A stretch of DNA of 52,458 nucleotides, taken from positions 1 to 52,458 of the forward strand of contig NZ_AYJW01000027.1 of the NCBI RefSeq assembly GCF_000497205.1, in the 5' to 3' direction. The DNA comes from Saccharopolyspora rectivirgula DSM 43747 (GTDB lineage: Bacteria > Actinomycetota > Actinomycetes > Mycobacteriales > Pseudonocardiaceae). This document shows, one piece after another, positions 8,486 through 17,236 of this stretch. How positions within the stretch are numbered: position 1 is the stretch's first letter; each line of letters opens with the position of its first letter. Both the position numbers and the translations under genes were made by a program. The notes below the pieces were generated by a model. The model searched no databases. It had not been told where the DNA came from and was given only the letters and a program-made list of their open reading frames with translations.

Positions 8486-9286
8486 TCAGCCGCGCAACGA
8501 GCCCCGGGACACCGGGAAGTCGAAGTAGGTGTCCGGGAACGGCTCGTCGACCAAGGTGAAGTGCCACCACTCGTAGGGGTAGTTCTCCATGCCCACCGAC
8601 TCCAGAACGCTCTTCAACAGCTGCCGGTTGCGCCTGGCCGGTTCCTCGACCCGCGGGTCGTCGGTGTGGGCGAGCTCGTCGAAGCAGTCGTACCCGGTGC
8701 CCATGTCGATGCTGTTGTCCGGGAAGCGCTCGTGGTGCGGCGCGTAGCAGGCGGTGAGCGGTTCACCGGGGAGGAACGGGCGCTGCGGCCGCACCGGGAG
8801 CTCGACCAGGGTCAGGTCGACGGTGCTGCCCCGGCTGTGGCCGGACTGCTCGGCGATGTAGCCCTCGGGGAAGAGCCTTTCCTTGTCGATGCGCGGATAG
8901 AACTCCTCCTTCATCCGCTGGTCGCTCGGGTCTTCGGACCAGCGCACGAAGAAGTCGACCGAGCGCTGCGGTCGGAAGCAGTCGTAGACCTTGAGCGAAT
9001 AGCCCATCGGCAGCAGTTTTCGCTGGGCGTCCCGCAGCGCCTCGGCAGCGGGGCGGGTCAGCAAGCACTCCGGTTCTCGATAGCCCGGGATCGGGTGCCC
9101 CACGAAGTTGTGGGAGCCGTGGTAGCGGATCTCCTGGATGACGGTGGGCGCGACATCGCGCAGCGCCACGAACTCCTCCGGCGCCTCGCCCGCAGCAGGC
9201 GCGGCCTGCGCTTGCGGGGCCAGCAGGGCTGCGGCCGCGACCACCGCGGCCACCAGCCGCAGCAGTTTCCCAGAACGACGCGTCAT
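8486..9286 (-). CDS. Secreted D-alanyl-D-alanine dipeptidase, M15D family (VanX-like fold)
   Basis: Zinc dipeptidase that would cleave D-Ala-D-Ala outside the membrane. The 266-residue protein starts at ATG 9286 with MTRRSGKLLRLVAAV and a classical export signal ending near AQAAPA. It carries YDCFRPQRSVDFF (the Arg lining the active site), SGHSRGSTVDLTLVEL (Zn ligands His and Asp) and EWWHFTL (catalytic Glu and third His). The signal peptide argues against a cytoplasmic VanX resistance role and for wall-fragment salvage; no vanHA neighbours exist. The same frame is open upstream through the frameshifted SDR, so read-through from there is conceivable. Confidence 0.88.
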   Translation of the reverse strand: MTRRSGKLLRLVAAVVAAAALLAPQAQAAPAAGEAPEEFVALRDVAPTVIQEIRYHGSHNFVGHPIPGYREPECLLTRPAAEALRDAQRKLLPMGYSLKVYDCFRPQRSVDFFVRWSEDPSDQRMKEEFYPRIDKERLFPEGYIAEQSGHSRGSTVDLTLVELPVRPQRPFLPGEPLTACYAPHHERFPDNSIDMGTGYDCFDELAHTDDPRVEEPARRNRQLLKSVLESVGMENYPYEWWHFTLVDEPFPDTYFDFPVSRGSLRG

Positions 9287-9415
9287 GCCGACTTGTCTTA
9301 GCAGCGATGCGCTGGCGAGGGAAGTGCGGTGCGGTGTCGAGACCGGTGCAGCACGTGACCAGGGCGGCCAGTTCCCCGCGGAGATGGGGCGCTTGTTCCG
9401 CGGTGCTGCGGGGCG

Positions 9416-10244
9416 CCAGCGGCCGGAACCGCCCTCGGTGTTGATGACCTGCCCGGTGATCCACCTGGCTTCGTCGGTCACCAGCCAGCTGATCAGCCGA
9501 GCCGGATCGTCCGGGTCCCCGTAGCGGCCGAAGGGGGGCATCGGGGCGGCCGCACGCCACATCTCCAGGGCCAGGTATCCGGTGTCCACCGGTCCGGGGT
9601 TGACGGTGTTGAGCCGGATTCCCCGGTCGACGAGCTGGTCGGCCAGCGTCGTCGTGATCCCGGCGAGCGCGGCTTCGGCCGCGGCGTAGGCGACTTCGCC
9701 CGGCAGCGGCTCGAGGTGCTGTCCGGAGGTCAGGAACACCACGTTCCCGCCGGGGCGTCCGTCGTGCTGGGCGGCGAAGGCCTGCGCGAGCAGGATGTTG
9801 GAGCGAGCGTCGACCGCCCAGTGCTGGTCCAGCTCTGCTGCGGAGAGCTCGCCCAGGGGCCCGTCCACCCCGGTCAGCGCGTGATTGCAGACCAGGATGT
9901 CCACGTGGCCGAACGCCGCTCGGCGGCGTCGATGCTTGGTGCGGGGCTCGGGGTTCGACGAGATCGGCGTGCAGGTCTTCGACCCGGGCGCCTTCGGTGC
10001 GCAGCTGTGCCCGCACCCCGGCCAGCACTGCGTCCAGGCCGTCAGCCTCCCGTTCCTGGGCGCGATCGTGGGGTTGGAAGTGGTGGAGGAACGGACTCGC
10101 GCCGCACGCGGCCAGCCGGAGAGCGGTGGCGTAGCCGATGCCGTTGCGCCGGCTGACCCCGGTGACCACAGCCACCCGGCCCCGCAGCGGCAGGGGATCG
10201 CGGGAGAGCTCGACTTCCTGCGTCTCGTTCACGTCGCGGAACAT
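9416..10244 (-). pseudogene. Frameshifted short-chain dehydrogenase/reductase
   Basis: The N-terminal part (from 10244) reads LRGRVAVVTGVSRRNGIGYATALRLA, an SDR nucleotide-binding start, up to about 9950. The remainder continues in another frame from VDILVCNHALTG through LADQLVDRGIRLNTVNPGPVDTGY to ITGQVINTEGG near 9416. Between them, around 9908-9945, restoring IDAAERAFGHVD needs two inserted bases, so two one-base deletions or sequencing errors are likely. Its own stop is also missing: the frame runs on into the M15 peptidase. The usual catalytic Tyr-x3-Lys is not intact (VAYAAAEAAL), so this may be an atypical SDR subfamily even when whole. Confidence 0.7.
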
Positions 10245-10374
10245 CGTGCACCGGGCGGAGCGGCGCCAAGGCGTTTCCGCCCGTCCGGCAAATGGGTGGC
10301 CGGGGCATTGCCGCGCTGGATATGCTCGCCCGACGTTCTCGGCAGCTGCGCAGCAGGAGTCGTGGGAGTGGGAG

Positions 10375-11301
10375 ATGGCGGTTCTGCGGGTGGCGACCTG
10401 TCAATTCCCGGTGAGCGCGGATGTGGCCCGCAACGCGGAGCACGTGGCGCGGCAGCTGCGCATCGCGAAGGACGAGCACGCCGAGGTCGCCCACTTCCCG
10501 GAGGGAGCGCTTTCCGGGTACGCGGGTGTGGACTTCGGCGATTTCAGCGGTTACGACTGGGAAACCCTGCGGGGTGCCACGCAACAGATCTTGGAGTTGG
10601 CGCGGGAGCTGCGGATGTGGGTCGTCCTCGGGTCGGCGCACCGCCTCAGCCGCGGGAACAAACCGCACAACAGCGTCTACGTCATCAACAGCAGCGGTCA
10701 GGTCGTCGACCGCTACGACAAGCGCTTCTGCTCCGGCGACCGCACCGGGACGACCGGGGACTTGGCGCACTACACGCCGGGGAACCACTTCAGCACGTGG
10801 GAGATCAACGGTGTTCGCTGCGGAGCGCTGATCTGCTACGACTACCGGTATCCCGAGCTGTACCGGGAGTACAAGCGACGTGGCGTCCAGTTGATGTTCC
10901 ACTCCTTCCACACCGGCAACGCGTCGGACGAGCGGTTGCGCACCATCGCCGAGAACATCGGGCCGGAGCTGGGGGAGTTCAACAACGCGCCGACGCTCAC
11001 CTACCCGGGGATCACGATGCCGGCGGCCATGACCACCGCCGCGGCGTGCAACCACGTGTGGATCAGCTGCTCGAACTCGTCCGCTCCGCAGAGCATGTGG
11101 CCGGCGTTCTTCGTCCGCGCGGACGGGGTGACCACCGGCAGGCTGCAGCGCAACGAGCCAGGAGTTCTTGTTTCCACAGTGGATACGGAAGCGGAGTTGT
11201 ACGACTCGACCGGACCGTGGCGGGACCGTGCGTTGTCCGGAGTGCTCCACAGTGGAGAACTGGTGGAGGATCCACGCTCGGAGGACCGGACTTCGTTGTA
11301 G
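10375..11301 (+). CDS. Carbon-nitrogen hydrolase (nitrilase superfamily amidohydrolase)
   Basis: Hydrolyses an amide or nitrile through a Glu-Lys-Cys triad, all present in this 308-residue protein: Glu43 in FPEGALSGY, Lys116 in YDKRFC and Cys154 in ALICYDYRYPE. ATG 10375 is preceded by GTGGGAGTGGGAG and removes an unconvincing N-terminal extension. Length matches single-domain aliphatic amidase/carbamoylase members of the superfamily; substrate unknown. It is divergent from the broken SDR and converges with the GH3 gene, with a hairpin between. The gene stands alone, so context gives no pathway. Confidence 0.88.
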   Translation: MAVLRVATCQFPVSADVARNAEHVARQLRIAKDEHAEVAHFPEGALSGYAGVDFGDFSGYDWETLRGATQQILELARELRMWVVLGSAHRLSRGNKPHNSVYVINSSGQVVDRYDKRFCSGDRTGTTGDLAHYTPGNHFSTWEINGVRCGALICYDYRYPELYREYKRRGVQLMFHSFHTGNASDERLRTIAENIGPELGEFNNAPTLTYPGITMPAAMTTAAACNHVWISCSNSSAPQSMWPAFFVRADGVTTGRLQRNEPGVLVSTVDTEAELYDSTGPWRDRALSGVLHSGELVEDPRSEDRTSL

Positions 11302-11410
11302 GGCTGCTTCGAGAAGATCACGGTCTTACCCGGAGAGTTCCCCATCCTCGCTGCTCGCCGCAGAACAGCTGGAGAGCGCGAAGGCACGGGTTTGCTGTGC
11401 GGACATCGGT

Positions 11411-11446
11411 GGCCGAGCTTCCTGAGCACGAACCAGGAGCTCGGCC
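11411..11446. terminator. Hairpin between convergent nitrilase and GH3 genes
   Basis: Arms 11411-11424 and 11434-11446 pair over 13 bp with a single bulged base and a 9-nt loop. It lies 22 bp from the GH3 stop. Confidence 0.6.
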
Positions 11447-11467
11447 CCCTGCCCCGTGGGCGACTCG

Positions 11468-13729
11468 CTATCGGATGCTCAACGTCGCCTTTTTGGTCGC
11501 CGTCGAGCTGTTCCCCGCGTAGATGTCCACCTTCCCAGGTTCGACGACGAACTCACCGCGAGGATCATTGGTCCAGAACCCGAAATCCTCGGCCGTCAAA
11601 TCGAACTGGACCTCCTGGGTCTCCCCGGGCTTGAGGGCCACCCGCTGGAAACCGCGGAGTTTTCGAACCGGTTGCACGATGCTGGCAGCGCGGTCGTGCA
11701 AGTAGATCTGCACGACCTCATCCCCTTCTCGAGGTCCGGTGTTGGTGACCTCCACTGAAACCCGCACCGAGTCACCGGATTTGAGCTGCTGCACCGAAAT
11801 CCGGTCCTTGTCCAACTTGGGCGATCCGGTGGTGAAAGTCGTGTAGCTCAGCCCGTGCCCGAACGGGAACTGCGGGCCGTGCGGCAAGTCCAAGTAGTAC
11901 GAGGTGTACTCGTCATCCGGATCGTACGGCCGCCCGGTGTTCTCGTGGTTGTAGTACACCGGTATCTGCCCGTTCGACCGGGGGAAGGACACCGGCAGTT
12001 TCCCGCCCGGGTTGACCGAGCCGAGCAGCACGTCGGCCACGGCGTTACCGCCCTCGATGCCCGGGTGCCAGACCACCAGGACCGCAGGGGCCTGCTCGAG
12101 CCAATCGCTGAGCACCAATGGCCGGCCGCTGACCAGCACGACGGCGAAGGGCTTGCCGGTGGCGGCGATCGCTTTGATCAGTTCCGCCTGAGCACCGGGC
12201 AGGCTGATGTCGCTCCTGCAGTTGGCTTCCCCGCTGAGCTCCGAAGGTTCTCCGACCACCACGACCGTCACCTCGGAATTCTCCGCGGACGCGACCGCAT
12301 CGGCGATGCCGCTGGTGTCCTCCCCGAGCGGGTCGACCCCCTGGACGTGGGTGATGCGGGTGGTGGGAAGAGCCTTGCGCAGCCCCTCCAGCACGGTCAC
12401 CGCTGGCAGTTCCTTGCCCGGCCCGGACCAGCAGCCGTGCAGGTCCCGGGAATCGGCGAACGGGCCGACCAGCGCCACCGAACGCGCTGACCGGGCCAAG
12501 GGGAGCACGCCACCGTCGTTCTTCAACAGCACCGCGCACCGGGCGGCGGCGTTGCGCGCGGCCGCCCGGGCTTCCGCGGTGGGTTCGGTGATCGCCGCGT
12601 TCTCGTCGACGTACGGCTGTTCGAAGAGGCCGAGTTCGAACTTCAGGCGGAGGATGCGGGCCACCGCGTCGTCCAGCCGCCGCATGCTGATCTGACCGCT
12701 GGCCAGCAGTTCCGGTCCGTGGTCGTTGATGGTGGTGCTGACCATTTCCATGTCCACCCCGGCCTGGAGCGCCAGCCGGGCCGCGTCTGCCTTGTCCTCG
12801 GCGAAGTGGTGCGGCACCATCTCCTGCACGCCGTTGTAGTCGCTGACGACGAAGCCGGTGAACCCCCACTGCTGCTTGAGGATCTCGGTCATGGTGTGGT
12901 GGTTGCCGTGCGCCGGAACGCCGCTGATGGTGTTGAACGACGCCATCACGGTGGCCACGCCGGCTTCCACCGCGGCTTTGAACGGCGGCAGGTAGAGGTT
13001 GCGCAGCCTGGCCTCGGAAACGTCCACCGTGTTGTAGTCCCGGCCGCCTTCCGCTCCGCCGTACGCGACGAAGTGCTTGGCGCAAGCCGCCACGCGATCG
13101 GGCGCGCTGAGGTCGTTGCCCTGGTGGGCCGCGGTCTTGGCGGCGGCGAAACGCGCTGTCAGGTACGGGTCCTCGCTCCCGCTCTCCGCTATCCGGCCCC
13201 ACCGCGGATCGTGCGTGACGTCCATCATCGGGGCGAACGTCCAGTGGACGCCGTTGGAGCGGCCTTCCGCAGAGGATATTTCGGCGTCGCGGGCGGCCAC
13301 CGACGGGTCGAAACTGGCGCTCTGCGCGATGGGAATGGGGAAGGTCGTCCAAAAACCGTGGATGATGTCGAACCCGAACAGCAGCGGGATGCCCAGTCGC
13401 GATTCCTCGACGGCGATCCGCTGCAAGTCGTTGGAGCTCTTGGCGCCGTAGACGTTCAGCACCGAGCCCAGCCGTCCGGCGCGGGTGCGGTCGACGATCT
13501 CCTTCATCTGGCCGTCCCCGGGGCCGGTGTCGCCGTTGCCGCTCAGCTGTTGCAGCTGGCCGAACTTCTCCTCGATCGTCATCTGCTTCAGCAACCGCTG
13601 TATTCGGGCTTCGATCGCGGGGTCAGCTGGTTTCTGGCTGGCCAGCGCTTTGCTGGTCATGGCGATCGCGGCGATGGTGCCACCCATGCCGGCGAGCACG
13701 GCCCGGCGAGTGATTCCACTGGTACCCAT
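11468..13729 (-). CDS. bglX: Tat-exported GH3 beta-glucosidase (BglX type)
   Basis: Retaining exo-glycosidase predicted to release glucose or related sugars from oligosaccharides outside the cell. The 753-residue protein opens with a twin-arginine signal (TRRAVLAGMGG, residues 7-17). The GH3 N-domain follows, with FGFDIIHGFWTTFP, APMMDVTHDPRWGR, CAKHFVAYGGAEGGRDYN and the nucleophile Asp297 in VVSDYNG. The GH3 C-domain and a fibronectin-III-like end (HGLSYTTF, then the 650-745 region) complete the protein. Sequence order and length match E. coli BglX closely. No sugar transporter is adjacent. A strong terminator of the upstream gene lies about 145 bp before the start. Confidence 0.92.
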   Translation of the reverse strand: MGTSGITRRAVLAGMGGTIAAIAMTSKALASQKPADPAIEARIQRLLKQMTIEEKFGQLQQLSGNGDTGPGDGQMKEIVDRTRAGRLGSVLNVYGAKSSNDLQRIAVEESRLGIPLLFGFDIIHGFWTTFPIPIAQSASFDPSVAARDAEISSAEGRSNGVHWTFAPMMDVTHDPRWGRIAESGSEDPYLTARFAAAKTAAHQGNDLSAPDRVAACAKHFVAYGGAEGGRDYNTVDVSEARLRNLYLPPFKAAVEAGVATVMASFNTISGVPAHGNHHTMTEILKQQWGFTGFVVSDYNGVQEMVPHHFAEDKADAARLALQAGVDMEMVSTTINDHGPELLASGQISMRRLDDAVARILRLKFELGLFEQPYVDENAAITEPTAEARAAARNAAARCAVLLKNDGGVLPLARSARSVALVGPFADSRDLHGCWSGPGKELPAVTVLEGLRKALPTTRITHVQGVDPLGEDTSGIADAVASAENSEVTVVVVGEPSELSGEANCRSDISLPGAQAELIKAIAATGKPFAVVLVSGRPLVLSDWLEQAPAVLVVWHPGIEGGNAVADVLLGSVNPGGKLPVSFPRSNGQIPVYYNHENTGRPYDPDDEYTSYYLDLPHGPQFPFGHGLSYTTFTTGSPKLDKDRISVQQLKSGDSVRVSVEVTNTGPREGDEVVQIYLHDRAASIVQPVRKLRGFQRVALKPGETQEVQFDLTAEDFGFWTNDPRGEFVVEPGKVDIYAGNSSTATKKATLSIR

Positions 13730-13873
13730 ATCGACCTGCCCTCACTGCGCACTGGTTGCTGCACCGGCACCGTATTGCGTTGCGCCGCGGTTGACATCGC
13801 CCGGATGGTGTTCAGCGCAGTAGTCCTTTTGTCCTCACCGCTGGCTGGAGCGGCTGGCCAAAAGAGGCCCCCT

Positions 13874-13913
13874 GGTGTGGTTTCCCCACTGGACCAGCGG
13901 GAAACCGCACCAG
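13874..13913 (-). terminator. Strong terminator of the Cys-rich hypothetical gene
   Basis: 14-bp stem (13874-13887 with 13900-13913, one G-T wobble) and a 12-nt loop, followed on the minus strand by GGGGGCCTCTTTT. It starts 46 nt after the gene's stop and has an unusually good U-tract for this window. Confidence 0.75.
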
Positions 13914-13959
13914 GACGGCGGGCGTTGCTCGATGCAGCGCTGTTGCGGTGGTCCAGTGG

Positions 13960-14817
13960 TCATTCGCCGTCGCGCTGCAGGGCCACATCCGGTATCCAGT
14001 CGTGGAAGACCACGGCGAGCTCTTCCCGGGTGGTGCTCAGCAAGCGCTTCTTCAACGGCTCCAGGCAGTGGACGACCACGGCGCGGTGCTGCTCCGGGGA
14101 CTTGCAGATCAGGAGGGTCAGGATCCGCAGCACATCGGGCACATCGCTGAAGTTGCCGAGGAGCGCGCTGGTGACGAGACGCTGGAGCTGACCCCACAGC
14201 GCTGTCACCGCTGTTCTCGTGAGTCCGTTGTCCAGCAGGGATGCCGTCTTCGACACCTCGGCTCGGGAACCGGTGATCTCGCGTTCCAGCGCCTTCACTG
14301 GAGCTCTGCCCATCAGCTTCTCGGCCGGGCTGAGCACGCGCGCCAGGTGCGCGAGCACATCGCACCAGAAGTGGTTGGCCAGTTCCTTCCCGATCGCCTG
14401 CGTGAGCTGACCGCCGCAGGACTTGGTGATTTCGGTCAGCACTTGCTCGGGCAACAGCTGACCGACTTCTCGCACCTGGTCGACCAGGGGGGCCCCGATT
14501 TCCGAGGAGCGGGATCGACCGTTCTGGATGGTCCCGTTGTCGTCAGCCATCCACTTCAGCAAGTCGATCCGGGCCAGGTCCACGCAGGCGCCTTTGTAGG
14601 CCAACCGGGGTTTGCGTCGGGATGTCTTCTTGTAGTGCTGCTTTTCAGCGATCCACCGCTGTCGTGCTATCTCGGCTTGCTGACCAAGGAGGTCCGTATT
14701 CGTGCTGACCTGCAGCCATCCGCTCCAGCCATGCCGTGCTCCGCAGCATCCGGTGCAGACGCAAGTTCGTTTGGCGGCTTCCTCGCAATTCGTGTTGTGG
14801 TTCCCCAGGCGCTGCAT
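13960..14817 (-). CDS. Hypothetical protein with N-terminal Cys/His cluster
   Basis: 285 residues from ATG 14817; a longer TTG start at 14910 is possible but has a weak ribosome binding site. The N-terminus, MQRLGNHNTNCEEAAKRT, runs into CVCTGCCGARHGWSGW: five Cys and one His within about 20 residues, resembling a small zinc-binding knuckle. The rest (about 45-285) is helical and basic in part, with no membrane segment and no domain I can name. Codon usage is less GC-extreme than its neighbours (residues such as Lys, Asn, Thr and Ile are more frequent), which could mean a transferred gene. Monocistronic, with its own terminator. Function unknown. Confidence 0.75.
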   Translation of the reverse strand: MQRLGNHNTNCEEAAKRTCVCTGCCGARHGWSGWLQVSTNTDLLGQQAEIARQRWIAEKQHYKKTSRRKPRLAYKGACVDLARIDLLKWMADDNGTIQNGRSRSSEIGAPLVDQVREVGQLLPEQVLTEITKSCGGQLTQAIGKELANHFWCDVLAHLARVLSPAEKLMGRAPVKALEREITGSRAEVSKTASLLDNGLTRTAVTALWGQLQRLVTSALLGNFSDVPDVLRILTLLICKSPEQHRAVVVHCLEPLKKRLLSTTREELAVVFHDWIPDVALQRDGE

Positions 14818-14970
14818 TCCACCCCCAAGATCGCGCAGAACCTGAGGGAAATGGTCGATCTCGGGTGATCGCTCGGGGCACCGCTGAACCGGGGATTCCC
14901 TACTGCGCAACGGAATTCACCCGGATGCCCGGGAGTCGGAGTGGTTCGACTCTTGCGGAAGCGGGGGCAA

Positions 14971-15014
14971 CCGCCGGGACGGTGGGAAGCAGGTGCTCCG
15001 ACACCGTCCGGCGG
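14971..15014 (-). terminator. Terminator of the P450-LLM operon
   Basis: Arms 14971-14984 and 15002-15014 pair over 13 bp with one bulge, starting 5 nt past the LLM oxidoreductase stop on the minus strand. Confidence 0.65.
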
Positions 15015-15019
15015 GTGTT

Positions 15020-15931
15020 TCAACCCCGTGCCAGTCGCAGCACCTGCTCGGCGAACTCCAGGGCTTGATCCACGTCTTTGGCCAAGTTCATGAGTTCGAC
15101 GAAGACGTGGTCGATCTCGGTTTCCGCTTGCGCGCGCTTGATGGTCTCGACCGTCTCGTCGAGGTTTTCCGGGGACACCGGGTTGATGCGCAGAACCGCG
15201 CCGAGCTCCGCCGGATCCCGGCCGGCTTCTGCCGCGTGCCGCCGGATTTCCGCCATCGTCCCGTTCAGGGCAGCCGGATCGAACCCGCTCGCCCCGGGAA
15301 CGTGGACGGGCAGCCAGCCGTCGGCCCGGCGGGCCACCCGGCGCAGGGCAGCGGGAGAAAAGGCCGCCAGGTGCACCGGTGGGCGGGGGCGCTGGACGGA
15401 TTTGACGTTGACGCGCGACGCGGGTACGGACCAGTGTTCGCCGTGGTGCTCCACCGGGTTCTCCGACCACCAGGAGAAGAGCACGTCGAGGCACTCGTCC
15501 AGGCGCGCGCCGCGCTGCGGCATCGGCACCCCAGCGGCCTGGTACTCCTCCGGAGACCACCCGGTGCCGAAGCCTGCGATCAGCCGGCCACCGCTGATCT
15601 GGTCGATCGTCGTCAACGAGCGGGCCAGCAGGGCCGGCGGGTACCAGGGTGCGTTGAGCACGTTGGAGCCGATCCGAACCCGCTCGGTGACCGCTGCGGC
15701 AGCTGACATCAGCGCGAACGGGTCCAGCACGCTGTGGAAGACCTCCGGGATCCCATCGCCGCCCATGTAGCCGACGGACGGGTTCACCGGGGCGAGCATC
15801 CGGTCGCCCACCCAGAGGCTGTCCGCTCCCAGGCGTTCCGCTTCTGCGGCGAACCGGGCCGCTCGCGCCGCTTCGTTCGCCAGCGCTCCCATCTGCGGCA
15901 GGGTGAAGCCGATCTGCATTGGAATTGACAT
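15020..15931 (-). CDS. LLM-class F420-dependent oxidoreductase
   Basis: Luciferase-like TIM-barrel oxidoreductase using F420 or FMN, 303 residues. Recognisable stretches are MQIGFTLPQMG, ADSLWVGDRML, SNVLNAPWYPPALLARSLTTIDQISGGRL, and GFGTGWSPEEYQAAGVP, matching the TIGR03619 type. The start MSIPMQIGF fits the family N-terminus. It is the last gene of the leftward P450 operon, directly after the wrecked P450, and is followed by a terminator. A role in the same oxidative pathway as the P450/ferredoxin genes is inferred from position only. Confidence 0.88.
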   Translation of the reverse strand: MSIPMQIGFTLPQMGALANEAARAARFAAEAERLGADSLWVGDRMLAPVNPSVGYMGGDGIPEVFHSVLDPFALMSAAAAVTERVRIGSNVLNAPWYPPALLARSLTTIDQISGGRLIAGFGTGWSPEEYQAAGVPMPQRGARLDECLDVLFSWWSENPVEHHGEHWSVPASRVNVKSVQRPRPPVHLAAFSPAALRRVARRADGWLPVHVPGASGFDPAALNGTMAEIRRHAAEAGRDPAELGAVLRINPVSPENLDETVETIKRAQAETEIDHVFVELMNLAKDVDQALEFAEQVLRLARG

Positions 15932-16005
15932 CCTTCACCGAGGTTCCAGTTCAACAGGTGTTCTGATCATCTCGGTCGGCGATGCCGACAGCAAGATCAA
16001 ATGGT

Positions 16006-17200
16006 TCAGCGGTGGGGGATTGAAACCTCTCGGTGGGAGGGCGGTGCGATCCCGCCTCCCCACCGGGAGTTCAACGGCCTGCTCGCTCCGGCGGTCACCG
16101 GGAGCGCGTGGACCCCGTAGACCGATCCGTCGTGCTCGAACGGGATGGGCTCCAGATCCGTGGCCAGCCGCGGGATGGGGATGCGGCGGTGGAGGGTGCT
16201 GTGGACGACCTGCAGCTCCATCCGGGCCGGCGCGTGCCCCAAGCAGTGGTGCACGCCGGAGCCGAACACCGGGTGGTTGCGCGGTGCCCGCGTGCGGTCC
16301 GGCCGGTTCGGCTCCGGGAAGACCTCCGGATCCCGGTTTCCGATGTCGTTGGGCACGAGCACGCCTTCGCCGGCACGGATGGTGTGCGCGGCGACCTCGA
16401 TGTCCTCCCCGCACCGCTCGCCGCCGGCCGTTGTGGGCGGTGGTCAGGTAGCGCAGCAACTCGTCGACCGCGGACGCGACCGGTTCAGGGGCTTCGGTGT
16501 CGTGCAGCAGCGCCAATTGATCCGGGTGCTGGAGCAGGGCCGGCGTGCCGAGCGCGCTCGTGTTCGCGGTGGTCTCGTGGCCGGCGATGAGCAGCAGCAC
16601 GCCTGTCCCAGATACTTCCTCAGTGGACAGTTCGCCGTTTTCGATGCGTTCGGTCAGCTGGGGCAGCAGGTCATCACCGGGGGCAGTTTTTCCTCCACCA
16701 GGGGAGTCAAGCAGTCGCCCAGTTCTCCGGGAGCGGCCGACCGCTGCTCCGGGGTGGAATTGCGGTTGATGACGACCTAGCTGTTGTTCTGGAAGGGGTC
16801 GTGGTCGCGGTAGGGGGCTCCGAGCGGTCCGCAGAGCACCAGCGAGGGGACCGGCAGCGCGAACTCCTCGACCAGGTCGGCCGGTTTGGGGCCGGCGAAC
16901 GTGCTGTCGATCTGGTCGTCGACGGTCTTCTGCACGGCCGGCTGCAGCGCCTTGATCCGCTTGACGGTGAACGGGGCGGCGACCGTGCGCCGCAGCCGGG
17001 CGTGCTCCCGGGCCGTCCATCAGGATGAAGGCCGGGGAGGAACGCGGTCTGTTGGCCGCTCCTGGCGCGGGATGGCCCGGTGTGGTCGGGTCGGAGCTGA
17101 GCCGCGGATCCGCCAGCAGGTCCCGCTGATCGGAGTAGCGGGTGACCAGCCACGGTGTGCTGCCGTCGGACAACCGCACCAGAGCGACTTCTCCTGAGAT
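16006..17200 (-). pseudogene. Cytochrome P450 remnant (multiple frameshifts, in-frame stop, no start)
   Basis: CYP105-like sequence is spread over three frames. GEVALVRLSDGSTPWLVTRYSD is followed by a +1 shift near 17020 (extra G in the MDGPEH motif). Then come RLRRTVAAPFTVKRIKALQ and a TAG at 16777-16779 after DPFQNNS. A second shift near 16690 leads to GDDLLPQLTERIENGEL and the I-helix LLLIAGHETTANTS. A third shift near 16420 leads to NDIGNRDPEVF and the heme loop VFGSGVHHCLGHAPAR. The first ~50 residues are absent. It lies between a ferredoxin reductase and an LLM enzyme in the same direction, so it was probably once part of the operon. Confidence 0.88.
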
Positions 17201-17236
17201 GCGGTGAGGTGTTCACCGGGAGGAAAGCCAGGTGGG

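Noticed and set aside
8486-9286. Vancomycin-resistance vanX
   Set aside because: The protein has an export signal and lacks vanH/vanA neighbours, so a wall-salvage dipeptidase is more likely.
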